DNA of 16,008 nucleotides from Lachnospiraceae bacterium. Its GTDB lineage: Bacteria; Bacillota; Clostridia; Lachnospirales; Lachnospiraceae. A program made the position numbers and the translations under genes. The notes under the pieces are model-generated. The model ran no database searches, was not told where the DNA came from, and worked only from the letters and a program-made list of their open reading frames with translations. The DNA is taken from positions 1 to 16,008 of the forward strand of contig VSNJ01000087.1 in the NCBI GenBank assembly GCA_009774235.1, read 5' to 3'. Shown one piece after another: positions 1 through 7,495 of the stretch (the stretch's first letter is position 1; every line of letters begins with the position of its first letter).

Positions 1-240
1 TGGCAGGAGATAGAAAGCAAAAAGTATTATTTTTTACCAGAAACAGGAGAGATGGCCACAGGCTGGCAGGAGATAGAAAGTAAAAAGCATTATTTTTTAC
101 CAGAAACAGGAGAGATGGCCACAGGCTGGCAGGAGATAGAAAGCAAAAAGTATTATTTTTTACCAGAAACAGGAGAGATGGCCACAGGCTGGCAGGAGAT
201 AGATGACAGGAAATATTATTTTTCATTTGAAACTGGTGTT
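1..240 (+). repeat. Tandem 63-bp coding repeats (cell-wall-binding modules)
   Basis: Units lie at 52-114, 115-177 and 178-240, preceded by 51 bp of a further unit at 1-51. Units 52-114 and 115-177 differ at only two bases, and 1-51 is identical to 127-177. The fourth unit diverges after its first half. Each unit encodes one 21-residue wall-binding repeat, so copy-number changes stay in frame. The array continues upstream of the window. Confidence 0.93.
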
Positions 241-1140
241 ATGCTCCAAGGAAGGCAGGAAATAGATGGTAAAGCTTATTTTTTTGATGAAAACGGAATC
301 TTGTGTGTTTCTGGCTGGGCTGGAACAGATGACAAGACCTATTATTGTGGAGAAGATGGGTGTTTAGTAACAGGCTGGCAGAAAATTGATGGCTGTAAAT
401 ATTATTTTTTGCCTGAAAATAACTATATGGCAACTGGATTATATAAAATTAAGAATTGTTATTACATATTCCATAGTAATGGGAAACTTGCAAAATCAGA
501 CAGTATAACTATAGTTACAGCAGGAGATAAAGTTTATTGTGCAGGACCAGATGGAAGGGCATCTGGCGGATGGCAGATAAAAAATGGCAAGCTTTATTAT
601 GCAAATAAAAAAGGAATAGTAAAAACGGATACAAAATACCAGGGTATTACATTTACTGGAACAGGGGAAGCAAAGAATAATGTTAATTCAAAACTTAAAA
701 TAATGCTTATTAGAAAGGTTAATTTCCTTACAAACAGGAAAATGTCTAAACAAGAGAAACTTAAAGCCTGCTGGGTTTATATAACTGGGGGAAAGTTCCG
801 TTATGCCAGCAAGTACCCGAATTTAAGTTCACCTGGCTGGCAAATAAAGACAGCATATGATATGTTGTCAACACATACAGGTAATTGTTACAGTTATGCA
901 TGTGCATTTGCTGCCCTTGCATCAGAAATTGGCTATAAACCATATATTATATGTGGCAGGGTGCATGGTTCAAGGGACAGGGCTGCGGATGGATATACAC
1001 GCCATGCGTGGATAAAAATTAATAGCAGATATTATGACCCAGAAGCACATTATGCCAAGTGGCTGAAAGGGGTTTATGCCAAAAGCAGATATCCAGCAGC
1101 ACACAAAATAACAAAGATTGTAGCATATAACAAATATTAA
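1..1140 (+). CDS. Cell-wall-binding repeat protein with C-terminal transglutaminase-like domain (5' end outside window)
   Basis: The frame is open from base 1, so the gene starts upstream; 379 codons are visible. About the first 215 codons are CW_binding_1-type repeats of roughly 21 residues (TGWQEIxxKKYYFxxETGEM), the family that binds choline or other wall-polymer residues outside the cell. The C-terminal part resembles a transglutaminase-like cysteine protease or transferase. A Cys in GNCYSYA (window codon 296), a His in RHAWIKI (codon 335) and an Asp in YYDPE (codon 346) sit in the order of the family triad. The protein is therefore probably exported and wall-anchored, acting on peptides or cross-links at the surface; its substrate is unknown. 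It ends 20 bp before the acyltransferase gene, suggesting co-transcription. The signal peptide, if present, lies outside the window. Confidence 0.88.
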   Translation, partial: WQEIESKKYYFLPETGEMATGWQEIESKKHYFLPETGEMATGWQEIESKKYYFLPETGEMATGWQEIDDRKYYFSFETGVMLQGRQEIDGKAYFFDENGILCVSGWAGTDDKTYYCGEDGCLVTGWQKIDGCKYYFLPENNYMATGLYKIKNCYYIFHSNGKLAKSDSITIVTAGDKVYCAGPDGRASGGWQIKNGKLYYANKKGIVKTDTKYQGITFTGTGEAKNNVNSKLKIMLIRKVNFLTNRKMSKQEKLKACWVYITGGKFRYASKYPNLSSPGWQIKTAYDMLSTHTGNCYSYACAFAALASEIGYKPYIICGRVHGSRDRAADGYTRHAWIKINSRYYDPEAHYAKWLKGVYAKSRYPAAHKITKIVAYNKY

Positions 1141-1160
1141 GAAAGAAAGGCAGAATATAG

Positions 1161-2576
1161 ATGGTATTCAGTTCACTTGAGTTTGTGTGTGTTTTCTTTC
1201 CTGTAGTTTTTATACTGTATTGTATAGTGCCAGGAATCCGTTTAAAAAATGTACTTTTAACTATAACCAGTCTTTTGTTCTATGCTTATGGTGAGCCAGG
1301 CTATGTCCTGCTTATGGTATTTAGTGCTGCATTTAATTATATATCTGCAAGAATAATTGCAGGTGGAAGGCATAAAAAAATTTTTCTTTTTATTAGCATT
1401 AGTGTGAATATATCACTGCTTTTCTTTTTTAAATATATGTCATTTTTTATGAAAATATTGCCAGGTGTAAAATATAGTGGTTTAGATATAAAACTTCCTA
1501 TCGGGATTTCATTTTTTACATTCCAGGCGTTATCTTATGTAATTGATGTGTATTCTGGAAAGATAACAGTACAGAAAAATTTCTGGAAAGTTTTATTATA
1601 TATTTCATTTTTTCCACAATTAATAGCAGGACCAATTGTAAAATACAGGGATATTGAACAAGCTATAGAATACAGGAATATGGACATAAAACATGTGGTA
1701 TATGGCATAAGACGTTTTATCTGTGGACTTGGAAAGAAGGTTTTAATTGCAAATGCTATGGGACAGGCAGCAGATGCAGTTTTTAGTGCCAGCCATGAAG
1801 AAATTAATATATTATCAGCATGGATTGGGGCAATAGCATATATGTTGCAGATTTATTATGATTTCAGCGGATACAGTGATATGGCTGTTGGTCTTGGAAA
1901 AATGTATGGTTTTTGTTTCCAGGAGAATTTCAGGTATCCATATGGTGCTACAAGCATAAAAGAATTCTGGCACAGATGGCATATCTCTTTGTCTGCATGG
2001 TTTAAGGAGTACCTGTATATCCCGCTTGGTGGTAACAGAAAAGGAAAAATATGCACATGTATTAATAAATTTATTGTATTTTTCTGTACAGGGCTGTGGC
2101 ATGGGGCAGACTGGACATTTATTATATGGGGGCTGTATCATGGTATATTTTCTATGATGGAAGAATGTATAACTGTTTTGCAAAAAATTCCAAAGTGCAT
2201 TACATATATTTATACAATGCTTGTAGTCTGTACTGGCTTTGTAATGTTCCGGGCAGAAACAATAAGCCAGGGACTTTATATAACCAGCCAGATGTTTACA
2301 GGCATTTCATATACAAGGGAAAATATAAGTTTTGTGTTAAGACAGCTCACACCATGGTTTCTTACAATGCTTTTTGCCGGAATAATTGGAATGGCGCCAG
2401 TAAAGCCGGTTGTAAATTATATAAATGGTTTAAATAGTAATAAAACAAACCAGAATAAATGGAAAAATATAACAATACAGATATCTTTATACATATTATC
2501 TGTTTTGCTTCTGGTATTTTGTATAATCCGTTTGTCTGGTGGGACTTATAACCCATTTATATATTTCAGGTTCTAA
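1161..2576 (+). CDS. MBOAT family membrane O-acyltransferase (AlgI/DltB/PatA type)
   Basis: The 471-aa length is normal for the AlgI/DltB branch of membrane-bound O-acyltransferases. Multiple hydrophobic segments run along the protein. The family signatures are clear: an SFFTFQALSYVIDVY stretch, an FPQLIAGPIVKY stretch, EFWHRWHISLSAWFKEYLYIPLGG, and GLWHGADWTFIIWGLYHG with the candidate catalytic His at residue 314 and a second His at 327. Such proteins pass acyl groups, often acetyl, across the membrane to an extracellular acceptor. The DHHW partner directly downstream fits a two-component O-acylation system like alginate AlgI/AlgJ/AlgX or peptidoglycan PatA/PatB. The ATG at 1161 follows a purine-rich site (GAAAGAAAGG). 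The acceptor polymer cannot be told from sequence. Confidence 0.93.
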   Translation: MVFSSLEFVCVFFPVVFILYCIVPGIRLKNVLLTITSLLFYAYGEPGYVLLMVFSAAFNYISARIIAGGRHKKIFLFISISVNISLLFFFKYMSFFMKILPGVKYSGLDIKLPIGISFFTFQALSYVIDVYSGKITVQKNFWKVLLYISFFPQLIAGPIVKYRDIEQAIEYRNMDIKHVVYGIRRFICGLGKKVLIANAMGQAADAVFSASHEEINILSAWIGAIAYMLQIYYDFSGYSDMAVGLGKMYGFCFQENFRYPYGATSIKEFWHRWHISLSAWFKEYLYIPLGGNRKGKICTCINKFIVFFCTGLWHGADWTFIIWGLYHGIFSMMEECITVLQKIPKCITYIYTMLVVCTGFVMFRAETISQGLYITSQMFTGISYTRENISFVLRQLTPWFLTMLFAGIIGMAPVKPVVNYINGLNSNKTNQNKWKNITIQISLYILSVLLLVFCIIRLSGGTYNPFIYFRF

Positions 2577-2602
2577 AAACAGGATTATTAAGGGGTAAAC
2601 AA

Positions 2603-4006
2603 ATGAAAAATATATTAAGATATATGTTTATTATTAATTGTATGGTTATATGCATTCTGCCATTTGTGGGAATGGCAGTCTGTCCAGCAGACAAAACAAC
2701 TGAAAACAGGAAAATGGCAGTTTTTCCAGATATTATAAAGGAAAGTGGCAGGCTAAATATTAATTTTTTACAGGAACTAGGAAATTATTTCCAGGACCAT
2801 TTTGCTTTCCGTCTGGAACTGGTATCAGCAGATGCCCAGATCCAAAGCAAGATATTTAAAGTATCCAATGCCAGTCCTGTAATAACTGGAAGCAATGGCT
2901 GGCTCTACTATGCTTCTACAATTTATGATTATCTTGGGGAAAATACCATTACAGAAAGAGGAATAAATAATATAGCACATAATCTTGCACTTTTACAAGA
3001 GTATGTGGAAGAGCAGGGTGCAAAGTTTATTTTTACAGTACCTCCTAACAAGAATACATTATATGGGGAAAATATGCCTTATTATCTGCAATATAAAATA
3101 AACAGTTCTAGTAATATTAATATGCTGGAACAGGAAATAAAAGAGTATGATATTTCCTATTGTGATTTGTTTTCTCTTTTTAAAAACCAGAAAGAAGTTC
3201 TTTATTTAAAAAGAGATTCCCATTGGAATAATAAAGGAGCAGTGCTTGCATATAATGCTATTTTGGGGCAGGCTGGAATAGAACATGAAGATTACAGGGA
3301 TATATGGGCAGTCCGGTTAAAAACAGAATATGGTGATTTAGGCAGGATGCTTTATCCTGTTACAGCAGAACCAGAGTGGAATTATTTTTATGAGAAGAAA
3401 CATATGTTTTCTTATGTAACAGATACAAAAAGTGTGGAAGAAGCGTGGATTGAAACAGAAAACAGCCAGGGTTCAGGAAATCTCCTTATGTTCAGGGATT
3501 CCTTTGGAAATACGCTTCTGCCATTGATGGCAGATACATTTTCAAAAGGGTATTTTTCAAAGGGAGTACCACAGAATATAGCAGGGTATATGGAGATGTA
3601 TAATCCAGATGTAGTGGTTTTTGAAAAAGTAGAACGCAATATAAAAGAAATTGCAACAGAACCACCTTTAATAGAGGGAAAGGCTGTAAATTTAAGAAAA
3701 AATATAGAAAATACAGTTTCTGCAACATCACTAAAAGTAAAGGAAAGTGAAAATAATGCGTCTTATCTGGAAATTTCAGGAATATTGGACAACAAGTTTT
3801 GTAGTAAAGATACAAATATATATATAAGGATTACCAGTAATAATGAACAGACAGTTTATAATACATTACACGTAACAACCCAGGAGTCGGATTATGGATA
3901 TAAACTTTATATTCCAAAGGAAAAAACTGGTCTGGATAAAGCACTTTTTGAGGTTATTATTGAAAATAATGGAAAATTACAGACAGTTAAATCTTTATAT
4001 TATTAA
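2603..4006 (+). CDS. DHHW family (AlgX/AlgJ-like) surface acyltransferase partner protein
   Basis: This is a 467-aa protein with one N-terminal hydrophobic segment (about residues 6-26), so it is likely membrane-anchored with the bulk outside. DHFAFR (65-70) and the SNGWLYY region (97-103) are typical of DHHW proteins. The SGNH-like active-site elements are visible: D205 and H207 in RDSHWN, and a candidate nucleophile S300 in RDSFGNT. The family works with an MBOAT protein, taking the acyl group from it and placing it on an extracellular polysaccharide. The last ~120 residues have no signature I recognise and may be a beta-rich accessory domain. The start follows AAGGGG, and the gap from the MBOAT gene is only 26 bp, supporting an operon. 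Confidence 0.88.
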   Translation: MKNILRYMFIINCMVICILPFVGMAVCPADKTTENRKMAVFPDIIKESGRLNINFLQELGNYFQDHFAFRLELVSADAQIQSKIFKVSNASPVITGSNGWLYYASTIYDYLGENTITERGINNIAHNLALLQEYVEEQGAKFIFTVPPNKNTLYGENMPYYLQYKINSSSNINMLEQEIKEYDISYCDLFSLFKNQKEVLYLKRDSHWNNKGAVLAYNAILGQAGIEHEDYRDIWAVRLKTEYGDLGRMLYPVTAEPEWNYFYEKKHMFSYVTDTKSVEEAWIETENSQGSGNLLMFRDSFGNTLLPLMADTFSKGYFSKGVPQNIAGYMEMYNPDVVVFEKVERNIKEIATEPPLIEGKAVNLRKNIENTVSATSLKVKESENNASYLEISGILDNKFCSKDTNIYIRITSNNEQTVYNTLHVTTQESDYGYKLYIPKEKTGLDKALFEVIIENNGKLQTVKSLYY

Positions 4007-4134
4007 AAATAAACAGTCCAGTATATAATGATGCTCCGGCAATTATTATACAAATCGGAAAAGCAAGTTTGTGTCTGCGTTGTGGCACAAACATTGTATT
4101 ATGCGCAAAAGGCAGCGCAGAAATGAGGTAAAAT
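4007..4134. other. 128-bp spacer between DHHW gene and lipoprotein gene
   Basis: No convincing gene. It is more GC-rich and different in texture from its neighbours, with a short inverted repeat TTGTG/CACAA around 4069-4090. The frame 4003-4131 reads through without a stop until TAA at 4129-4131, but it has no start codon or ribosome binding site. It may be an intergenic repeat or the remnant of an inserted sequence. Confidence 0.4.
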
Positions 4135-4629
4135 ATGAAAAAAAGAATAGTTATATTTATATGTATGGTATTTTTACCATACATGACAGGCTGTGGGGCA
4201 TCAAGGGAGAATAAAATAGCAGCCAGTATATATGACGGGCAGACAGAAACAAGGCTTGATGTAAGGAAAGGCATTACAGTAAGAAAGATATTAGAGGAAG
4301 CAGAAATTATAATAAATAATGAAGATACAGTTGTACCTTCATTAGATACTAAGGTAACAGGAGAAAAAATGGACATCTCCATCAAACGTAATAAGGATAT
4401 TAATAGTACAGATGGTATAGAAACTGGCAGTAATAAAGAAAAATACAGCAATATAAATGCAAAAGATAATAACATAAGTAAAGACCAGAAGATGAAAGAA
4501 ACCAAAAAACCAGAAGATAAAGAAACAAGAATTATATCTAAAGAAAAGATATATGACTGTGATGGTTCAGGACATGGATATTATTTTATAAAATGGTCAG
4601 ATGGTACAGAGGAGTATAAGGATTTTTAG
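4135..4629 (+). CDS. Predicted small lipoprotein, function unknown
   Basis: The 164-aa product starts with a short basic and hydrophobic leader ending in a lipobox-like YMTGC, so Cys20 would be lipidated and the protein tethered to the outer face of the membrane. Residues 30-75 are moderately conserved-looking. Residues ~80-135 are Lys, Asn, Asp and Glu rich and probably disordered. The C-terminus (YDCDGSGHGYYFIKWSDGTEEYKDF region) is compact and aromatic, which hints at a small folded or binding tail. The start is fixed by a GAGGT site 6 bases upstream and an in-frame stop at 4129. It follows the MBOAT/DHHW genes on the same strand, so it may belong to that envelope operon. I do not recognise a family. 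Confidence 0.75.
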   Translation: MKKRIVIFICMVFLPYMTGCGASRENKIAASIYDGQTETRLDVRKGITVRKILEEAEIIINNEDTVVPSLDTKVTGEKMDISIKRNKDINSTDGIETGSNKEKYSNINAKDNNISKDQKMKETKKPEDKETRIISKEKIYDCDGSGHGYYFIKWSDGTEEYKDF

Positions 4630-4646
4630 AGGCTATGGAAGAACAG

Positions 4647-4855
4647 AAGGGGGAGGGCAGTTTATAACCGGCTGTCGGTAGTGTTCTTATTTTTGTGTCT
4701 ATGACTTTTATCCTTATTCCGGAGGCCGGGTGTGGGCAGAGCCCACAAATCCTTGTAAATACTGGAAATTCTGGCAATGGTCTATGCTGGCAATCATAGG
4801 TAAATAGAATCTCAAAGACACAAAACTAATTACACCATCCGGCTGTCTCCCCTTT
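4647..4855 (+). ncRNA. Candidate structured RNA (closed long-range fold)
   Basis: The intergenic stretch after 4629 can pair its two ends: 4647-4660 (AAGGGGGAGGGCAG) with 4843-4855 (CTGTCTCCCCTTT), using one bulge and two G-U pairs. Inside it, 4691-4700 (TTTTGTGTCT) pairs perfectly with 4816-4825. A perfect hairpin TGTGGGC-AGA-GCCCACA sits at 4731-4747. Unpaired arms between the outer and inner stems make an asymmetric central bubble. Size and outline are reminiscent of 6S-like RNAs, but this is only an analogy and no signature sequence was matched. An intrinsic terminator follows within 10 bases. It could also be a structured 3' UTR of the lipoprotein gene. Confidence 0.35.
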
Positions 4856-4861
4856 ATTCAT

Positions 4862-4909
4862 AACAATAGGTTTGCTAGCGGAGTCTGCAATCTATTGTTT
4901 CTCTTTTTT
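4862..4909 (+). terminator. Intrinsic terminator
   Basis: AACAATAG (4862-4869) pairs with CTATTGTT (4892-4899), with an additional inner TTGC/GCAA pairing, followed by TCTCTTTTTT. Polarity is plus strand. It would end the envelope operon or the candidate RNA before the convergent minus-strand gene. Confidence 0.75.
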
Positions 4910-4920
4910 ATAACCTAGTC

Positions 4921-5302
4921 TTAAAAATCATACCTCTGGTTTCCTCCTTTTTCCTTTGAATTATTATACCATAAATCTAACCATATTTCTTCTGTTGATT
5001 TCTTATTTTTAAAAATTGCCCTGAAGCTTCCTCCAACATTATCAAATGCTGCTGGATTTAAAACTACATTTTTTCCATTTTTAATTTTTACAATTTTACC
5101 AGAACTGAATCCCTCATTTAATTCTATTCTTTTTATTTTCCAGCCTTTCTTTGCCTTTATAACTGCTTTTCCACTTATAACTTTCTTCTGTCTTGTTAAA
5201 TTGTACGGGCAGGTTTTGTCAAACTTACTTTTAAAATCCCTGCTTCCTACCTTAAAGGTTTTACATGGATTTACATATGGTTTCACTATAATTCTGGTTG
5301 TA
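4921..5302 (-). pseudogene. C-terminal part of an IS630-interrupted gene of unknown function
   Basis: Minus-strand coding remnant, open from the IS630 junction near 5302 to a stop at 4921. Its first possible start is only a GTG at 5286, just after an in-frame stop created by the insertion sequence, so it is not a natural gene start. The product is Lys-rich with alternating hydrophobic residues (for example KVISGKAVIKAKKGWKIKRI), a pattern common in extracellular beta-sandwich or Ig-like proteins. When the IS and one TA are removed, it joins in frame to the fragment at 6201-6510, across GGKEYTTRIIVKPY. I do not recognise the family. About 125 residues are visible in this piece. Confidence 0.7.
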
Positions 5303-5349
5303 TACTAATTCCACTTTAAATCAGGAAGAAAATATGTTAAAATGTAAAT

Positions 5350-5700
5350 ATGAGTTATAGTAAAGATTTAAGAGAAAGAGCAGTAAAATATTATAAATCA
5401 GGACATACATTAAAAGAAACAAGTGAAATATTTGGTGCAGGAATAAATACAATAAGCCAGTGGGTTAAAAAATATAAAGAAACAGGTGATTTATCAAATA
5501 AACCATTAAAAAGAGGGTTTAAAAAAATTGATCCGGAAAAGCTGGTATTGTTTTTAGAAGAAAACCCAGATGCTTTTTTAAAAGAAACTGCAGAAGAATT
5601 TGGATGCAGTATGGAAGCAGTAAGGAAAGCAATAAAAAGACTTGGAATAACACGAAAAAAAAGACACTGCGTTACTATGAGCAAAAAGAAGAAAAGGTAA
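5350..5700 (+). CDS. IS630-family transposase, N-terminal DNA-binding frame
   Basis: This 116-aa frame begins MSYSKDLRERAVKYY, a typical IS630 opening. It contains two helix-turn-helix segments, about residues 12-50 (HTLKETSEIFGAGINTISQW) and 65-97 (FLKETAEEFGCSMEAVRKAI), that bind the terminal inverted repeats. The catalytic part lies in the -1 frame. The switch point is an A8 tract at 5655-5662, where the 0-frame reads CGA AAA AAA AGA. Slippage by -1 there gives a fused protein of about 282 residues. The ATG at 5350 is preceded by a TGTTAAAAT extended -10-like sequence but no clear ribosome binding site. Confidence 0.85.
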   Translation: MSYSKDLRERAVKYYKSGHTLKETSEIFGAGINTISQWVKKYKETGDLSNKPLKRGFKKIDPEKLVLFLEENPDAFLKETAEEFGCSMEAVRKAIKRLGITRKKRHCVTMSKKKKR

Positions 5701-6197
5701 AGGAATATCTTGGGAAAACGGCAGATATCAATAAAGAAAATATTGTATATATTGATGAAACAGGAATTAACAGTTATTTATACCGTGAATATGCTTATTC
5801 AAAAAGAGGTAAGAAGGTTTATGGCAAAATAAAGGGAAGAAAATTTAAACATACAAATATTGTTGCTGCAAAATACGGAAAACAAATAATTGCACCAATG
5901 CAGTATGATACTACAATGACTGGTGAATTTTTTGAGGGATGGTTTGAAAAAATTCTTTTGCCTGTACTTCCTGAGGATGCAGTTATTGTTATGGATAATG
6001 CGTCTTTTCACCGTAAAAAACAGCTGGATGAAATTGCTGGAAATAATAATATAACATTGATATTTCTTCCACCATATTCCCCGGAATTGAATCCTATTGA
6101 AAAGGTATGGGCTAATATGAAAAAGTTTCTTCGGAATTTTCTTCATAATTTTTCTTCTTTGGATGACGCTATTTACTCTTTTTTTCAAGTTGAATGA
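5604..6197 (+). CDS. IS630-family transposase, catalytic DD34E frame
   Basis: This frame carries the DDE_3 catalytic core. The three acidic residues are D in VYIDETG (gat 5754), D in IVMDNASFH (gat 5994) and E in ELNPIEKVW (gaa 6099). The second and third are separated by 34 residues, the canonical IS630 DD34E spacing. The ATG at 5604 lies inside the upstream frame and is unlikely to be the real start. Expression is more likely through -1 frameshifting at the A8 tract, joining ITRKK to KTLRYYEQK. The stop lies inside the right inverted repeat. All catalytic residues are present, so the transposase may still work. Confidence 0.88.
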   Translation: MQYGSSKESNKKTWNNTKKKTLRYYEQKEEKVKEYLGKTADINKENIVYIDETGINSYLYREYAYSKRGKKVYGKIKGRKFKHTNIVAAKYGKQIIAPMQYDTTMTGEFFEGWFEKILLPVLPEDAVIVMDNASFHRKKQLDEIAGNNNITLIFLPPYSPELNPIEKVWANMKKFLRNFLHNFSSLDDAIYSFFQVE

Positions 6198-6200
6198 CTA

Positions 6201-6510
6201 TATACTCTTTGCCACCTATTGTAAAAGACAGCTCTGCTTCTGCTTCTTTTTTTACCTCGGCAATTTCAATGCTTATATGATAAGTGCTGCCTATTGTCTG
6301 CTCTTCATCCACAGTAAATACTTCTTCATCAGAAGACTCTGCCGCAGTAACAGACTTATCCCTTGCATTCTTAAATTCTATAGTTCTGTTGCGGTCATCT
6401 TCTGAAGATGGAAGTTTAGGGTATACATAAAAAAATACTCTTTCTCCAATTCTATCTTTTCTTTTGCCAGTATCTGGTATTCTGGCATTATAGCTGTATA
6501 TTAAAAACAA
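6201..6510 (-). pseudogene. N-terminal part of the IS630-interrupted gene, itself truncated upstream
   Basis: Minus-strand coding remnant reading IYSYNARIPDTGKRKDRIGERVFFYVYP onward to FTIGGKEY, where the IS630 element begins. The frame continues exactly into 4921-5302 after removal of the IS and one TA. The only possible start near 6510 is a TTG without a ribosome binding site, and an in-frame stop lies a few codons further upstream. At that point ISAs1-like sequence begins on the other strand, so the true N-terminus appears to be lost. An acidic Glu/Asp/Ser-rich stretch lies in the middle. Function unknown; a secreted or surface protein is a guess. Confidence 0.65.
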
Positions 6511-6743
6511 TAGAGTTAGTTAAGGACAAAAAAACAGGAAAAAAAGCAAAGCGTAAACTGTTTGCCATTATGAAAATTGTAATGTTTGCAAAACTAGCAA
6601 ATGCGGATACTTGGGAAGAAATTGAAATTTTTGCAAAATCAAATTAAGAATTTCTAAAGCAGTGTATTGAGTTAAAAAATGGTATTTCTTTGTATGATAC
6701 AATACAGGGAGTTATAGGAAGTGTTGTACCTAAATATATGCAA
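6510..6743 (+). pseudogene. ISAs1-family transposase fragment (degenerate)
   Basis: The plus frame 6510-6743 reads KRKLFAIMKIVMFAKLANADTW, then EEIEIFAKSN, a TAA at 6645-6647, then EFLKQCIELKNGISLYDTIQGVIGSVVPKYMQ. This aligns by eye with the N-terminal domain of the ISAs1 transposase at 13000 in this window (DILSICILGFLADCNEWEEIADFARQ...NGVPSSDTIRIVAGNIDASY). The start, the catalytic domain and both ends are missing, and an internal stop is present. It is a fragment of a different ISAs1 subtype. Confidence 0.75.
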
Positions 6744-6809
6744 GATACTTTGGACACTGGTATCAGTATAATATCCCTTCCAAAATCCGGCTTGTGTTTG
6801 CAGCAGTCC

Positions 6810-7433
6810 TTATGTATTGTCTATATCATCAAAAAGGCTTAACTGTTTTTCTGTTTCCTCTTTTTTAGGTACAGAAGTTTCCCTTGCGGTTTTATAGTTC
6901 TTGTCCAGTTTTTTTATGAAGTCAGCACGCAATTTTATTGCAATATCCAGTACATCCAGTCCATCAGTTATAGCACCAGTGGATTCATAAGATGCAATAG
7001 TGAGCATATTGAGGAGTATGGCTAAATTTTGGAAATACAGTTTTTGTCCATCCTTTGTCCCCAGATTGTCTGATAGAGATAAGATTTTACATATTGACAT
7101 TATGCAGGGGTCAGCATAATAGGCAGCCTCTTTCTTTCCTATCATGCCCATATGGTCCAGAAACACATCATGCAGTATACGTTCTTCAAGGCTGTGGGTA
7201 TCAGGTGCGTCTGGGGAGGCATAGAACTGTTCCATATATTTCTTTACTTTTTCTTCTGTGCTGGGTGTGCATCTGCGCACATGCTCTTCAATACCTTTGA
7301 CCAGGCCAAGGCTTATACCTATAACCTCTGCCCATTCCTTCTGGTCCATGCCACATTTTATACGTTTTTCTTTGAAACTATTGCAGACATATATATCCTT
7401 GTCTGTCAATGGTCTTTTTTGTTTCTTTTTCAT
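6810..7433 (-). CDS. HTH (XRE-like) putative transcriptional regulator
   Basis: A 207-aa product. Residues about 20-70 (FKEKRIKCGMDQKEWAEVIGISLGLVKGIEE region) look like an XRE/Cro helix-turn-helix with the usual Q-x-x-x-A-x-x-x-G-I-S spacing. The rest is a helical domain I do not recognise, ending in an acidic tail with QLSLFD. It is divergent from the DNA methyltransferase gene across a 194-bp region, the arrangement of restriction-modification controller proteins and phage-type repressors, so it may regulate both genes. The start ATG is set by CAGGAG about 10 bases upstream on the minus strand. The ligand, operator and true role are not shown by the sequence. Confidence 0.75.
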   Translation of the reverse strand: MKKKQKRPLTDKDIYVCNSFKEKRIKCGMDQKEWAEVIGISLGLVKGIEEHVRRCTPSTEEKVKKYMEQFYASPDAPDTHSLEERILHDVFLDHMGMIGKKEAAYYADPCIMSICKILSLSDNLGTKDGQKLYFQNLAILLNMLTIASYESTGAITDGLDVLDIAIKLRADFIKKLDKNYKTARETSVPKKEETEKQLSLFDDIDNT

Positions 7434-7495
7434 CCCGCTAATCTCCTGGTTAATCTTGTATAGAAATTGTATCTATATGTATGTAAATATAAGAA

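Larger units (their letters stand above)
5303..6200 (+). mobile_element. IS630-family insertion sequence, 898 bp
   Basis: The left end TACTAATTCCACTTTAAA (5303-5320) matches the reverse complement of the right end (6183-6200, TAGTCATTCAACTTGAAA) at 14 of 18 positions. TA dinucleotides flank both sides (5301-5302 and 6201-6202), the usual IS630/Tc1 target duplication. It carries a two-frame DD34E transposase. Excision with one TA restores the frame of the interrupted minus-strand gene. Because the repeats begin with TA, the boundary could be placed two bases differently. Confidence 0.9.

Noticed and set aside
1..240. CRISPR-like or satellite repeats
   Set aside because: The units are contiguous, without spacers, and multiples of three inside a long coding frame, so they are protein repeats.
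3987..4505. 172-codon minus-strand frame rich in hydrophobic residues
   Set aside because: It mirrors the lipoprotein gene and the spacer. The plus-strand frame has a clear ribosome binding site and lipobox, while the minus frame has no credible start site.
4731..4747. Stand-alone terminator at the TGTGGGC/GCCCACA hairpin
   Set aside because: The hairpin is perfect but no T run follows; it is more likely an internal stem of the larger fold.
4586..4777. 63-codon minus-strand frame over the intergenic structure
   Set aside because: It has no ribosome binding site and overlaps the lipoprotein 3' end; the RNA-fold explanation fits better.
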